From Mycobacterium sp. IS-3022 (GTDB lineage: Bacteria > Actinomycetota > Actinomycetes > Mycobacteriales > Mycobacteriaceae), in contig NZ_LQIN01000002.1 of assembly GCF_001500065.1 (NCBI RefSeq), forward strand, positions 62,001-126,000: a DNA stretch of 64,000 nucleotides, read 5' to 3'. A model generated the notes under the pieces. It made no database searches. It worked only from the letters and a program-made list of their open reading frames with translations, and was not told the DNA's origin. Below, piece by piece: positions 33,039 to 41,512 of the stretch. Every line of letters begins with the position of its first letter. Positions within the stretch are counted from its first letter, which is position 1. The position numbers were made by a program, and so were the translations under genes.

Positions 33039-34235
33039 ATGTCTACCCGGTCCCTGCCGTACCCGGTCTTCGACATCGACAACCACATGTACGAGACGAC
33101 GGACGCCCTCACGAAGTACCTGCCCAAGCAGCACCGGGGCAAGGTCGGCTACGTGGAGGTGAACGGCAGGCCGAAGCTGGTCGTCAAGGACCACATCAGC
33201 CACATGATCCCGAACCCGACGTTCGCGCGGGTCGCCCGGCCGGGCAGCGCCGAGGACTACTTCCTCGGCAACAACCCCGAGGGGCTGAACTTCCGCGAGT
33301 TCGTCGGTGAGCCGATGGACGTCATCCCCGCCTTCCAGAGTCCGGCGCCTCGGCTGGAATTGATGGATGAGCTCGGCATCGACCAGTGCGTCATGTATCC
33401 GACGCTCGCCAGTCTGATCGAGGAGCGCACCACCGACGACGTGGTCCTCACCCACGCCATCATCCACGCGCTCAACGAGTGGATGCACGAGCACTGGACG
33501 TTCAACTACCAGGACCGCATCTTCGCCACGCCGGTGATCTGCCTGCCGCTGGTCGACGAGGCCATCAAGGAGTTCCGCTGGTGCCTCGAGCGAGGCATGA
33601 AGACCTTCCTGGTCCGTCCCGCCCCCGTGCCGAGTCGGTTCGGCGGCTCGCGCTCGATGGGCCTGCCGGAGTTCGACCCGTTCTGGCAGGAGGTCGTCGA
33701 CGCCGGCATCCCCGTGACGTTCCACGCCGCCGACAGCGGTTACCAGAAGCACCTCATGGAGTGGGAGGGCGGCGACGAGTATCTGTCGTTCAAGCCCAGC
33801 GCGCTGCGCGAAGTGGTGATGGGCTTCCGGGCAATGGAGGACACGCTGGCCGCCTTGATCTGCCACGGTGCGCTCTCCCGCTTCCCCGATCTCAAGATCC
33901 TCGTGGTGGAGAACGGCAGCGGCTGGGTGCGAAACCTGTTGCGGCTGTTGGACAAGGCCTACCGGACCATGCCGAAGGAGTTCGACGAGCACCCCGTCGA
34001 GGTCTTCCAGCGCAACGTCTACATCCACCCGTTCCTCGAGGACGACATCCAGGGCATCATAGAGATCATGGGCGAGGATCACGTGATGTTCGGCTCCGAC
34101 TTCCCCCACCCCGAGGGCATCGGCGACCCGCTGAGCTTCGTCGACCGGCTCGAGGGCCTGTCCGACTCCACGAAGGCAAAGATCATGGGCGGCAACGCAA
34201 TCCAGCAGTTAGGACTCAACAGGGTTCCGGCATGA
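33039..34235 (+). CDS. Amidohydrolase-superfamily protein (PF04909-like), paralog 3
   Basis: 398 residues from ATG at 33039, preceded by GAGGAGG. Closest to paralog 1: FDIDNHMYETTDALTKYLP, VTFHAADSGYQ, GSDFPHPEGIGDP and the terminal IMGGNAIQQLG (IMGGNLKELIG in paralog 1). The second His of the metal-binding H-x-H is again Tyr. ATGA overlap with a MaoC hydratase shows coupling and suggests the substrate is, or is made from, an enoyl- or hydroxyacyl-CoA. Confidence 0.85.
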   Translation: MSTRSLPYPVFDIDNHMYETTDALTKYLPKQHRGKVGYVEVNGRPKLVVKDHISHMIPNPTFARVARPGSAEDYFLGNNPEGLNFREFVGEPMDVIPAFQSPAPRLELMDELGIDQCVMYPTLASLIEERTTDDVVLTHAIIHALNEWMHEHWTFNYQDRIFATPVICLPLVDEAIKEFRWCLERGMKTFLVRPAPVPSRFGGSRSMGLPEFDPFWQEVVDAGIPVTFHAADSGYQKHLMEWEGGDEYLSFKPSALREVVMGFRAMEDTLAALICHGALSRFPDLKILVVENGSGWVRNLLRLLDKAYRTMPKEFDEHPVEVFQRNVYIHPFLEDDIQGIIEIMGEDHVMFGSDFPHPEGIGDPLSFVDRLEGLSDSTKAKIMGGNAIQQLGLNRVPA

Positions 34236-34699
34236 CGCAGACGCTGCCGAAGGAGTACAACGGCATCGCCGGCTTCGAGGCGCACGTCGGCGAGCACCTG
34301 GGTTACAGCGGATGGCACCAGGTCACCCAGAAGGAGATCGACCTGTTCGCCGAGGCGACGGGCGATCACCAGTGGATCCACGTCGACGCCGAGAGGGCCG
34401 CAAAGGGGCCCTACGGCAAGACGATCGCCCACGGCTATCTCACGCTGTCGTTGGTGCCGATCCTCATACAACAGATCTACCAGGTGACGGGCTTGTCGAT
34501 GCAGGTGAACTACGGCGTCGACAAGCTGCGGTTCCCGGCGCCTGTTCCGGTCGACTCACGCATCCGCGCGGGTGCCGAGCTGATCAAGCTGGAGCGCTCC
34601 GACAAGGGCGCAAGGGCCACGGTGCGGGTCACCGTGGAGGTCGAGGGATCCGACCGGCCTGCCTGCGTGGTCGACACCATCGCCGCGATGGTCGGCTGA
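34232..34699 (+). CDS. MaoC-family (R)-specific enoyl-CoA hydratase
   Basis: 155 residues, single hotdog. The catalytic hydratase-2 motif is intact: FAEATGDHQWIHVD with Asp and His five residues apart, then GPYGKTIAHGYLTLSL. Active as a dimer, adding water to 2-enoyl-CoA to give the (3R)-hydroxyacyl-CoA. It is coupled to amidohydrolase paralog 3 and converges on the mce operon's last gene 22 bases away. Confidence 0.87.
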   Translation: MTQTLPKEYNGIAGFEAHVGEHLGYSGWHQVTQKEIDLFAEATGDHQWIHVDAERAAKGPYGKTIAHGYLTLSLVPILIQQIYQVTGLSMQVNYGVDKLRFPAPVPVDSRIRAGAELIKLERSDKGARATVRVTVEVEGSDRPACVVDTIAAMVG

Positions 34700-34721
34700 G
34701 CCCAGCTACTGCCACGAGCGG

Positions 34722-35219
34722 TCAGCCGATCGGGATCAGCTTGAACGGCATCTCGATGTTGACGGCCTTGTTCACTCCGCATGCGCCGCTGGGGCCGAGC
34801 GTGTTGTCCCAGCCCCGCAGAATCGGTTCGTTGAACTGATCCTCGAAGAACTTGAACGTCTGCTGTCCCGGCGCGGTCGTGCCGTCGGGGCACTTCATCC
34901 AATCCGGCAGCGTGCGCGTCACGTACCACAGCGGATCGGTGTAGCCGACGTCCGCGGTCCAACCCTGATCGCTGCTCATATGCCCCGAACAGTCGATCGC
35001 GGTCCGGCATGACGTGGTGATCGTCCAGGTGCTGACGACCGTCGCCTCGTTGTGGCGGCGTTCGTTGGTTTTCGCAAAGTTGCCGTCCGAGATCGCCGTG
35101 AATGTGCCGTTCAGGGCGAACTCCGCGGGATCGGCCGTAGCGATTCCCGGTGTCACGATCCCGGTGCCCGACACGACGAGCAGCACCGCGATGAGTGCCG
35201 TGCGGTTCATCTGGGACAT
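34722..35219 (-). CDS. Secreted Mce-associated protein
   Basis: 165 residues. A signal peptide (hydrophobic TALIAVLLVVSG) with likely cleavage after ATA, then a mature domain with paired cysteines (TTSCRTAIDCSG; later KCPDG and GACGV). ATG at 35219 has GGAGGG upstream. It lies 15 bases after MceF on the same strand, so it is the seventh gene of the operon. Small exported proteins of this kind follow many mce operons; the role is unknown but probably extracytoplasmic with the Mce complex. Confidence 0.78.
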   Translation of the reverse strand: MSQMNRTALIAVLLVVSGTGIVTPGIATADPAEFALNGTFTAISDGNFAKTNERRHNEATVVSTWTITTSCRTAIDCSGHMSSDQGWTADVGYTDPLWYVTRTLPDWMKCPDGTTAPGQQTFKFFEDQFNEPILRGWDNTLGPSGACGVNKAVNIEMPFKLIPIG

Positions 35220-35234
35220 GTCGGCTCCCTCCGG

Positions 35235-36848
35235 CTACTTGTACACCGAGAACACGAGGTCCTGCCAGCGCTTGGGAGTCGAAGACTCGATCAGGTCGGA
35301 TTGCGTGCGTGCGAACCCGTCGGCGCCTAGATAGCGTCCGGTCCGCGGGTCATAGGTGGTCACCGCCATCGAGGGCCCGTCAGCCGGATCGCCTCCCGGT
35401 CCGATCTCGAACGAGTTGGGTGTCGCGGCGGGGGGTTGACCGGGCGGCGGGACCGGCCCTGGCGGGGCCGGCACCGGTGGCGGCACGACCGGCAGCAAAG
35501 GTGGGACCGGCCCCGGTGGTGGAACCTGTTGTGGCGGTGCATCGGACGGCGGCGACGTGCCTTCGACGGGCGCGTACAGGAGGTCATCTCGCGTTACCCG
35601 ATCGTCGGGTGGGATTCCTTGGGCGATCAGATTGGGGTCGAGCGGATACGGTCCCAGCGCGTGCTGCCGGAGTGCGAGAGGAACGAAAGGTTTTTCGCTA
35701 TCGCATATTTCGACCGTCGGCGCACGTTTACCGGGATGCGCCATACAGGGCAAGTTGCGGAGCCCACGCACCACGATCGGGGAATCCTGCGGCAGTTTGC
35801 AATACAGCCCGTCCGGGGTGTCGATCGTCGTGGTGTCGGCCGGACTTCGCCATTGCGACGGCGGGAGGAAGCCGACGGTGCAGGGCGGCGGGTCTCCCAT
35901 GCCGACCCGGAAGTTCCCCAGCGGAAGACCGGTCGCATTGGCGATGTGCGACAGCGCGCCGAGGCCCGCGAAGAAGGACGGCACGAGCACCAACAGTTGT
36001 TCGAGCGAAGCGTTGTACGTCACCGCGACCTTGCCCAGGCTGGTCATGTTGGCGAGCAGTACCGGCAGCGTCGGCTTCACGTCGCTCATCAACCGGCTGA
36101 CTTCGTCGAGGGCGTCCGGGCCGTCCTTCAGCAACGTGCGTACCTGTGGATCGTCGTCGACCAACTGATCGGTGACACCGACGAGGCTGCGCGCCCACAT
36201 TCGCGTCGCGTCCACCGATTCGGCGGCACCGTCGAGCAGCGGCACGCTGTCATCGACCACGGCTCTGCTCTGTCCGGACGCTCCGTCGAAACCCTCGGCC
36301 AACGTCGCCCCCGAATCGATCAGTGAGCCGAGGTCGTAGCCCGCGTCGTCGAACGCCTTCGCCGATTCGTCGACAAGAGCGCTCAGCCGCTCCTTCGGGA
36401 TGCTGTCGAGCAGCGTGACGGCCTTGTCGAGCATCGGTCCGGTCGGTGGCGGCACGGTGGCCGCTGAGATGACGGACCCGCTGTGCAGATACGGTGGCGA
36501 CGAGTTGCGCGGCAGAAGGTCGACGTATTGTTCGCCGACGGCCGAGACGCTGTGCACCTCGGCGATCAGGTCGGCCGGGATTTTTGGCGAAGTGCCCAGC
36601 GACAGTGTGGCTTTGACTCCGGTCGGGGTCAGAGTCACGTCTGTGACCCTGCCGACCTTCACCCCGCGGTAGGTGACATTGGCGAACTCGTAGAGTCCAC
36701 CTCCCGCGGGCAATTGCAGCGTGACGGTGATTCGGCCGAGACCGAGCAGCACCGGCGCCTGGAGGTAGCCGAAGGCCATCGCGGTCACACCGATGATCGA
36801 CGCGATCGTGAAGATGACAAGTTGAACGCGGATCTGCCGGGTGAACAT
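35235..36848 (-). CDS. mceF: MCE-family protein, MceF position
   Basis: 537 residues. N-terminal membrane anchor (LVIFTIASIIGVTAMAFGYL), then the MCE domain (VTLQLPAGGGLYEFANVTYRGVKVG, VSAVGEQYVDLLPRN), a long helical region (about 130-330), and an unusual proline-rich tail (about 430-500, PPPGPVPPLLPVVPPPVPAPP) ending SSTPKRWQDLVFSVYK. In mycobacteria six Mce proteins form a hetero-hexameric periplasmic conduit for lipids. The ATG at 36848 overlaps the MceE stop by one base. Confidence 0.88.
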   Translation of the reverse strand: MFTRQIRVQLVIFTIASIIGVTAMAFGYLQAPVLLGLGRITVTLQLPAGGGLYEFANVTYRGVKVGRVTDVTLTPTGVKATLSLGTSPKIPADLIAEVHSVSAVGEQYVDLLPRNSSPPYLHSGSVISAATVPPPTGPMLDKAVTLLDSIPKERLSALVDESAKAFDDAGYDLGSLIDSGATLAEGFDGASGQSRAVVDDSVPLLDGAAESVDATRMWARSLVGVTDQLVDDDPQVRTLLKDGPDALDEVSRLMSDVKPTLPVLLANMTSLGKVAVTYNASLEQLLVLVPSFFAGLGALSHIANATGLPLGNFRVGMGDPPPCTVGFLPPSQWRSPADTTTIDTPDGLYCKLPQDSPIVVRGLRNLPCMAHPGKRAPTVEICDSEKPFVPLALRQHALGPYPLDPNLIAQGIPPDDRVTRDDLLYAPVEGTSPPSDAPPQQVPPPGPVPPLLPVVPPPVPAPPGPVPPPGQPPAATPNSFEIGPGGDPADGPSMAVTTYDPRTGRYLGADGFARTQSDLIESSTPKRWQDLVFSVYK

Positions 36849-38026
36849 CAGCGACCACCTCCGGCCGGTGGCGGCGGCACGATCCGCAACGAGTCCTCGT
36901 AGGTGGCAGGCGGCGGCGAGATCGGTGCGCCCAGCGGGTTCCTGGAATAGTAAGCGTCGTAACCGATATCGCCTGGGGCGGGCACCAGCTGCGCGTACTG
37001 GTCCTCCCACCGTGTGCCCGCCAGCAGGGTCCGTTTCAGGCGCGCGGTGGTGAAGTCGAGGATGATGAACAAGTTCATGTAGTCGCCGCGCACACCGCGG
37101 TCGATGATGTTCTGGTTGAACGGCGCAGTGGGAAGATAGCCGAGAACTCTCGACAGGTCGGGTCCGACATCGGCCAACGACTTCAGCGTCGGATCGAGAT
37201 TCTTCAGATTGGCCACCAGGTCGGCGCCCGACTCGTTGACCAGGGCCGTGGCCGTGTCACCGAAGGCACCGAGCCGTTCCAATGCCGTTGTGAAATTCGG
37301 CCGCTGGGCGATGAGCACGTCGAGCGCCGGTGGAATGTCCCGCAACGCCGCGGACAGCACCTCCTGTTGCGCTACCAGCGTGCCCGAGAGTCGATCGAGC
37401 GCCTTCATGGCCTCGATGACCTCCCCGCGCTGAGAGTCGAAGACCCCTACGAACCGGTCCAACCGTTCCAACAGCTCCCGAACCTGTGGTTCGTTACCCG
37501 ACAGCGCGGAATTCAGGCTGCGCACGATCTCACCGATCTGTCCGAGGCCACCTCCATTGACGAGGGTCGACAGCGACGCCAAGGTCTGCTCGGTCGACGG
37601 GTAGGACGACGTTGCCGCCAGCGGAATCGTCGAGCCTGGTCGCCGAACGCCTTTCGGCGGTTCGTCGACCGGCGGATCGAGCGCGATGTGCATCGAACCC
37701 AATAGGCTCGTCTGCCCGACGGTTGCCACCGCGTTCGCCGGGACGACGACATCAGGCCGCACCGACACCTCGACGTCGGCGTGCCAGTCATCAAACCTCA
37801 TGGTGCCCACGCTGCCCACCACGACGTTGTCGATCATGACCGGCGAGTTCGACTCCAACGTCCCGACGTTGGCCACTTCCAGGTGGTACACCGCGGCATC
37901 GGGACCCCGCCCGACCGCACCGGGCAGAGGCAGCGAGTTCAAACCGGTGAAGCTGCAGCCGCTGGCGGTCAGGGCGACGCAAAAGCCCACCGCAACACAA
38001 TGTTTCGCGCTCCCAAAGATGGTCAC
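36848..38026 (-). CDS. mceE: MCE-family lipoprotein, MceE position
   Basis: 392 residues from GTG at 38026 (GTGA overlap with MceD). It has a lipobox: ALTASGCSFTG near residue 21, so Cys would be lipidated, as in LprK-type MceE proteins. The MCE domain follows (AVYHLEVANVGTLESNSPVMIDNVVVG), then a helical region and a short Pro-rich end. Lipidation tethers it to the outer face of the membrane. Confidence 0.89.
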   Translation of the reverse strand: MTIFGSAKHCVAVGFCVALTASGCSFTGLNSLPLPGAVGRGPDAAVYHLEVANVGTLESNSPVMIDNVVVGSVGTMRFDDWHADVEVSVRPDVVVPANAVATVGQTSLLGSMHIALDPPVDEPPKGVRRPGSTIPLAATSSYPSTEQTLASLSTLVNGGGLGQIGEIVRSLNSALSGNEPQVRELLERLDRFVGVFDSQRGEVIEAMKALDRLSGTLVAQQEVLSAALRDIPPALDVLIAQRPNFTTALERLGAFGDTATALVNESGADLVANLKNLDPTLKSLADVGPDLSRVLGYLPTAPFNQNIIDRGVRGDYMNLFIILDFTTARLKRTLLAGTRWEDQYAQLVPAPGDIGYDAYYSRNPLGAPISPPPATYEDSLRIVPPPPAGGGR

Positions 38027-39408
38027 GGTGGTGGAGTCCCCTCCGGTGTGGGCGCCTCGGCCGGCAGCGGCGGCCCGGGTGTTGCGGCGGGTGGCGGAAG
38101 CATCAGCCCGGGCAGATCCTTGGGCTGAAACGGTGCGGGCGGAGGTACGTAGCCCGGCGGGGGCGGCTGGTCGTTCTGATATCCGGTGTACGCCGACACC
38201 GCTGGTGGCATCTCCGGCGGCCCCGGCTCCGGGCCTGGCCCGCCTGGCCCCAGTTCCGGTTCCGTGTAGATGTAGTTCTGGGGCGGCGGCACCGCGGCGA
38301 GGAACGGATTCACCGGCAACGGCAGGTAGTTGAAGTTCATCGTGCTCAACGCCGGGCCCAGATAGTCGGCGCACAGCTTCGCGCTCTCCGCGGCGGTGAC
38401 GTTCTCGATCGCGCCGATCGATCCGCAGATCAGCTGCATGGGATTCGCGAAGTTCGCGAAGGCAAATGTCCCCACGATGCCACCGTCACGCGGGTCGAAG
38501 AAGTTGAGGGTGTTCGCGATTCCGGTCGGCCCGACATGCAGGAGTTGTTCGAGATCGCGTTGCTGATCGACGAGCACCTGCGTGACGTTCGTGAGCCGCT
38601 GAACCTGTTCGACGGTCTGACCCCGGCTGCCCTTGACGAATCGCTGCACGTCGTCGACGACTTCCGAGACGTTCGTCAGCGCCGCATCCAGATCCGACCG
38701 GCTTCCGTCGAGGATGCTCGTGAGCGTCGCGAACCGGTCCTGAAACTGCACGATCTGGGTGTTGCTGTCACGAAGCGTTCCGATGAATGTCGCCAGGCTC
38801 TTGATGATCTCGACGATGTCCCCGCTGCCGTCCGCGAGGATGCGACCCGCCTGCGACAATTGCGACAGTGTCGTCCGGAGCCGGGCTCCGTTGCCGCCCA
38901 TGGCGTTGGCCGCGCTGTCGATGAAGCGCGCCGCCGACGTGCCCGACACGTCGCTGCCCGCGGCCAGTTCGGACGCCAGACGGGTGAGCTGTTGTTTGAC
39001 CTCGTTCCACTCCACCGGTATTGCGGTTCGGTCGATCGGGATCACCGCGCCGTCCGGCATCGTCGGTCCGGTCGTCTCGTAGGCGGGGGTCAGCGCCACG
39101 TAGCGCGCCGAGATGAGATTGGGCGCCACGATGACCGCGCTGGCGTCCGCAGGCACCGGCACGTCACGGTCGACGGTCATGGTGACCCGCGCTTGCGCCC
39201 CGTCCGGTTCGATCGACTCGATCATTCCGACCTTCACCCCGGCCACCCGCACCTGGTCGCCCGGGTAGATCGCCGTCGCCTTCACGAAGTAGGCCGTCAG
39301 CGTCTTCGGCGCCAAGAACGCCCCACGCACGAGTACGCCGGTACCCGCGATCAGGAGTCCGATCAACAATGCCGCCGTCAGCGCCGCCAGGCGATTTCTC
39401 CCGCTCAT
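38023..39408 (-). CDS. mceD: MCE-family protein, MceD position
   Basis: 461 residues: membrane anchor (LAALTAALLIGLLIAGTGVLV), MCE domain (AYFVKATAIYPGDQVRVAGVKVG, APNLISARYVALTPAY), helical needle region, and a long Pro/Gly-rich tail (about 380-461). ATGA overlaps with MceC. As MceD it would be one of the six subunits of the lipid conduit. Confidence 0.88.
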   Translation of the reverse strand: MSGRNRLAALTAALLIGLLIAGTGVLVRGAFLAPKTLTAYFVKATAIYPGDQVRVAGVKVGMIESIEPDGAQARVTMTVDRDVPVPADASAVIVAPNLISARYVALTPAYETTGPTMPDGAVIPIDRTAIPVEWNEVKQQLTRLASELAAGSDVSGTSAARFIDSAANAMGGNGARLRTTLSQLSQAGRILADGSGDIVEIIKSLATFIGTLRDSNTQIVQFQDRFATLTSILDGSRSDLDAALTNVSEVVDDVQRFVKGSRGQTVEQVQRLTNVTQVLVDQQRDLEQLLHVGPTGIANTLNFFDPRDGGIVGTFAFANFANPMQLICGSIGAIENVTAAESAKLCADYLGPALSTMNFNYLPLPVNPFLAAVPPPQNYIYTEPELGPGGPGPEPGPPEMPPAVSAYTGYQNDQPPPPGYVPPPAPFQPKDLPGLMLPPPAATPGPPLPAEAPTPEGTPPP

Positions 39409-40487
39409 CGTGGCTCCAGCGGGATCCCGTTGTACGGGAACGGAAGTTCAGCTCTCGGGCCGGCGTTGTCGGGCGGCTGACCGGCGTTGGTTCCGCGCCG
39501 GAACCCGAACAGGTAGTCGAGGAACGGCTGGGTGAACTGCCCGGGGATCAGGTTGGGCACGAACGCGGTGTAGTACGGGCCGTTGGAGACGATCTCGCTC
39601 AGTGTCGACAGATACTTGTTGAGCCCGGGTAGTCCCTTCGCGATGTTGTCGCGGTTGCGTTCCAGCACCGCCATCACCGTGTTCAACTTCTCCAATGTCG
39701 GCGCCAGGGCCTGCTCGTTGTCGGCGATGATGCCGGACAGTTGTTGAGCCAGAGCCGATGTCGAGTTCAACAGTGCAACGATCGCGTGCCGCCGTTGGAC
39801 GAGGACCGCCAACAGGTCGTTCGCGTTGAGAATCAACTGGTTCACCTGCTGACTGCGGTCGGCGAGGATCTTGGTGACGGCTCCGGTGCTCTCGAGGAGG
39901 TTAGCCACCGTGTCGTTGCGGCTGTTGATCGATTTGGACAGCCGAGACAGGCCGTCGAACATCGGACCCAGTTGTGGTGCAATCTGGTCGATCGTGGCAG
40001 TGAGCGTGTCCAGCGAATGATTGAGCGAACCGAGATCGGTGCCTGCGGTGTTGGTGGTGAGATCGCCGACCGCCTCGCTCAGCGAGTACGGAGAGGCGGT
40101 CCGTGAAACCGGTATGACGTCCATCGCGGCCATCGAGCCGGTCCCCGCGGAATCCAGGGTCAGGATCCGTTCGCCCAGCAGGGTGCCGGTCCGGATGTGC
40201 GCGGTGGTCTCCGCGCCGAGGACCACCGCGCTGTCCACGGTGAAGTCGACCAGCGCCTTGCCGCGTTGCAGGGATACTCCCGTCACCGATCCGACCTTGA
40301 CACCCGACACCTTCACCTCATTGCCGGGGGTCAGCCCGCCGGCTTCTGCGAAAAGCGCTTGGTAACGAATATCGGTCGCCCAATTCATGATTCGCTCCGG
40401 CTGGAGTCCCACCGCGATGATCAGCACGATAAGGACGGCGCCGAGGATCCCGGCCCGGACGAGGTTGGACTCGCGGTATTTGATCAT
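39405..40487 (-). CDS. mceC: MCE-family protein, MceC position
   Basis: 360 residues from ATG at 40487 (ATGA overlap with MceB; the frame is open a little further upstream). Membrane anchor ILGAVLIVLIIAVGL, MCE domain (RYQALFAEAGGLTPGNEVKVSGVKVG, TLLGERILTLDSAG), then a helical part. In this operon it is the shortest but one of the six. Confidence 0.88.
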   Translation of the reverse strand: MIKYRESNLVRAGILGAVLIVLIIAVGLQPERIMNWATDIRYQALFAEAGGLTPGNEVKVSGVKVGSVTGVSLQRGKALVDFTVDSAVVLGAETTAHIRTGTLLGERILTLDSAGTGSMAAMDVIPVSRTASPYSLSEAVGDLTTNTAGTDLGSLNHSLDTLTATIDQIAPQLGPMFDGLSRLSKSINSRNDTVANLLESTGAVTKILADRSQQVNQLILNANDLLAVLVQRRHAIVALLNSTSALAQQLSGIIADNEQALAPTLEKLNTVMAVLERNRDNIAKGLPGLNKYLSTLSEIVSNGPYYTAFVPNLIPGQFTQPFLDYLFGFRRGTNAGQPPDNAGPRAELPFPYNGIPLEPR

Positions 40488-41512
40488 GGTTTCTCCGCGC
40501 ACCTACCGGTTTCCTGTTTGACCCACGGGAACACCGCGGTACGGCCCTGCAGGTCGCTGACGCGGACCTGGATGCCGCAGAGGTAGTAGTTGAGGAAGCT
40601 GCCGTAGGCTCCGATGCGCGCCAGCTTGCGGTAGTTCTCCGGCGCCTTGCCGAGGGCGGCGTCCAGTCTGTCCTTGCCTGCCTCCAGATTCGGTGCTAGT
40701 CGGCCCAATTGGACGATGGTGCCCGCGAGCGGTGACCGGGCTTCGCTCAGCAAGTCGGCCAGCGATGCGGTGCCATTGGCGAGTCCGTCGATGGCGGTGC
40801 CGATTGGCTCCCGCTCGGTCGACAGTTCGCCGACCAGCTGGTGCAGCCGCTCGACGTTGGCGGTGAAGTGCTCACCGTCCTGTTCCAGGACGGCCATCGC
40901 GCGGCTCAGATTGTCGATGAGTTGTTCGACGATCTGGTGGTTGTCCGCCAACGCATTCGTGAACGATGACGTCCGCGAGAACAGAGACTCCACCGTGCCG
41001 CCCTCGCCCTGCATGATCTGGATGAACGAGCCGGTGAGGGCGTTGACGTCGGCTGGATTGAGGCCCAGGATGACCGGTTTAAGGCCACCGAGCAGAACAT
41101 CGAGATCCAATGCGGCAGAGGTATGGTCGACGGGAAGCTGGCTACCCGCGGGCAGCAGTCTGCTGGAGCCGGGTTGGTCGACCAGTTCCAGGTACCGGTC
41201 GCCGACCAGGTTCAGATAACGCACCGCGGCCCGGGTACCGGTGGTCAGCGCTACGGTGCGGTCGGCGTCGAAGCCGACGGCGACGGTCTTGTCCGGTTTC
41301 AGCTCGACACTCGTCACGGTGCCGACCCGCAGGCCCGCCGCGCGAACCGAATCGCCGACCTTCAGACCGGACGCGTCGTCAAACATCGCCGAGTACTCAT
41401 TGGATTCGCCGCCACGATGTTCGCTGAAGATCACCAGCAGGATCCCGGTCAACAGGGACATGATGACTGCGAAGATTGTGAACTTCGCGAACGTCGCTCG
41501 CATCCCCGTCAT
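40484..41512 (-). CDS. mceB: MCE-family protein, MceB position
   Basis: 342 residues from ATG at 41512, overlapping the MceA stop. Anchor FAVIMSLLTGILLVIF, MCE domain (YSAMFDDASGLKVGDSVRAAGLRVG, VRYLNLVGDRYLELVD), then a helical region ending YGSFLNYYLCGIQVRV, a pattern usual for MceB proteins. Confidence 0.88.
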   Translation of the reverse strand: MTGMRATFAKFTIFAVIMSLLTGILLVIFSEHRGGESNEYSAMFDDASGLKVGDSVRAAGLRVGTVTSVELKPDKTVAVGFDADRTVALTTGTRAAVRYLNLVGDRYLELVDQPGSSRLLPAGSQLPVDHTSAALDLDVLLGGLKPVILGLNPADVNALTGSFIQIMQGEGGTVESLFSRTSSFTNALADNHQIVEQLIDNLSRAMAVLEQDGEHFTANVERLHQLVGELSTEREPIGTAIDGLANGTASLADLLSEARSPLAGTIVQLGRLAPNLEAGKDRLDAALGKAPENYRKLARIGAYGSFLNYYLCGIQVRVSDLQGRTAVFPWVKQETGRCAEKP

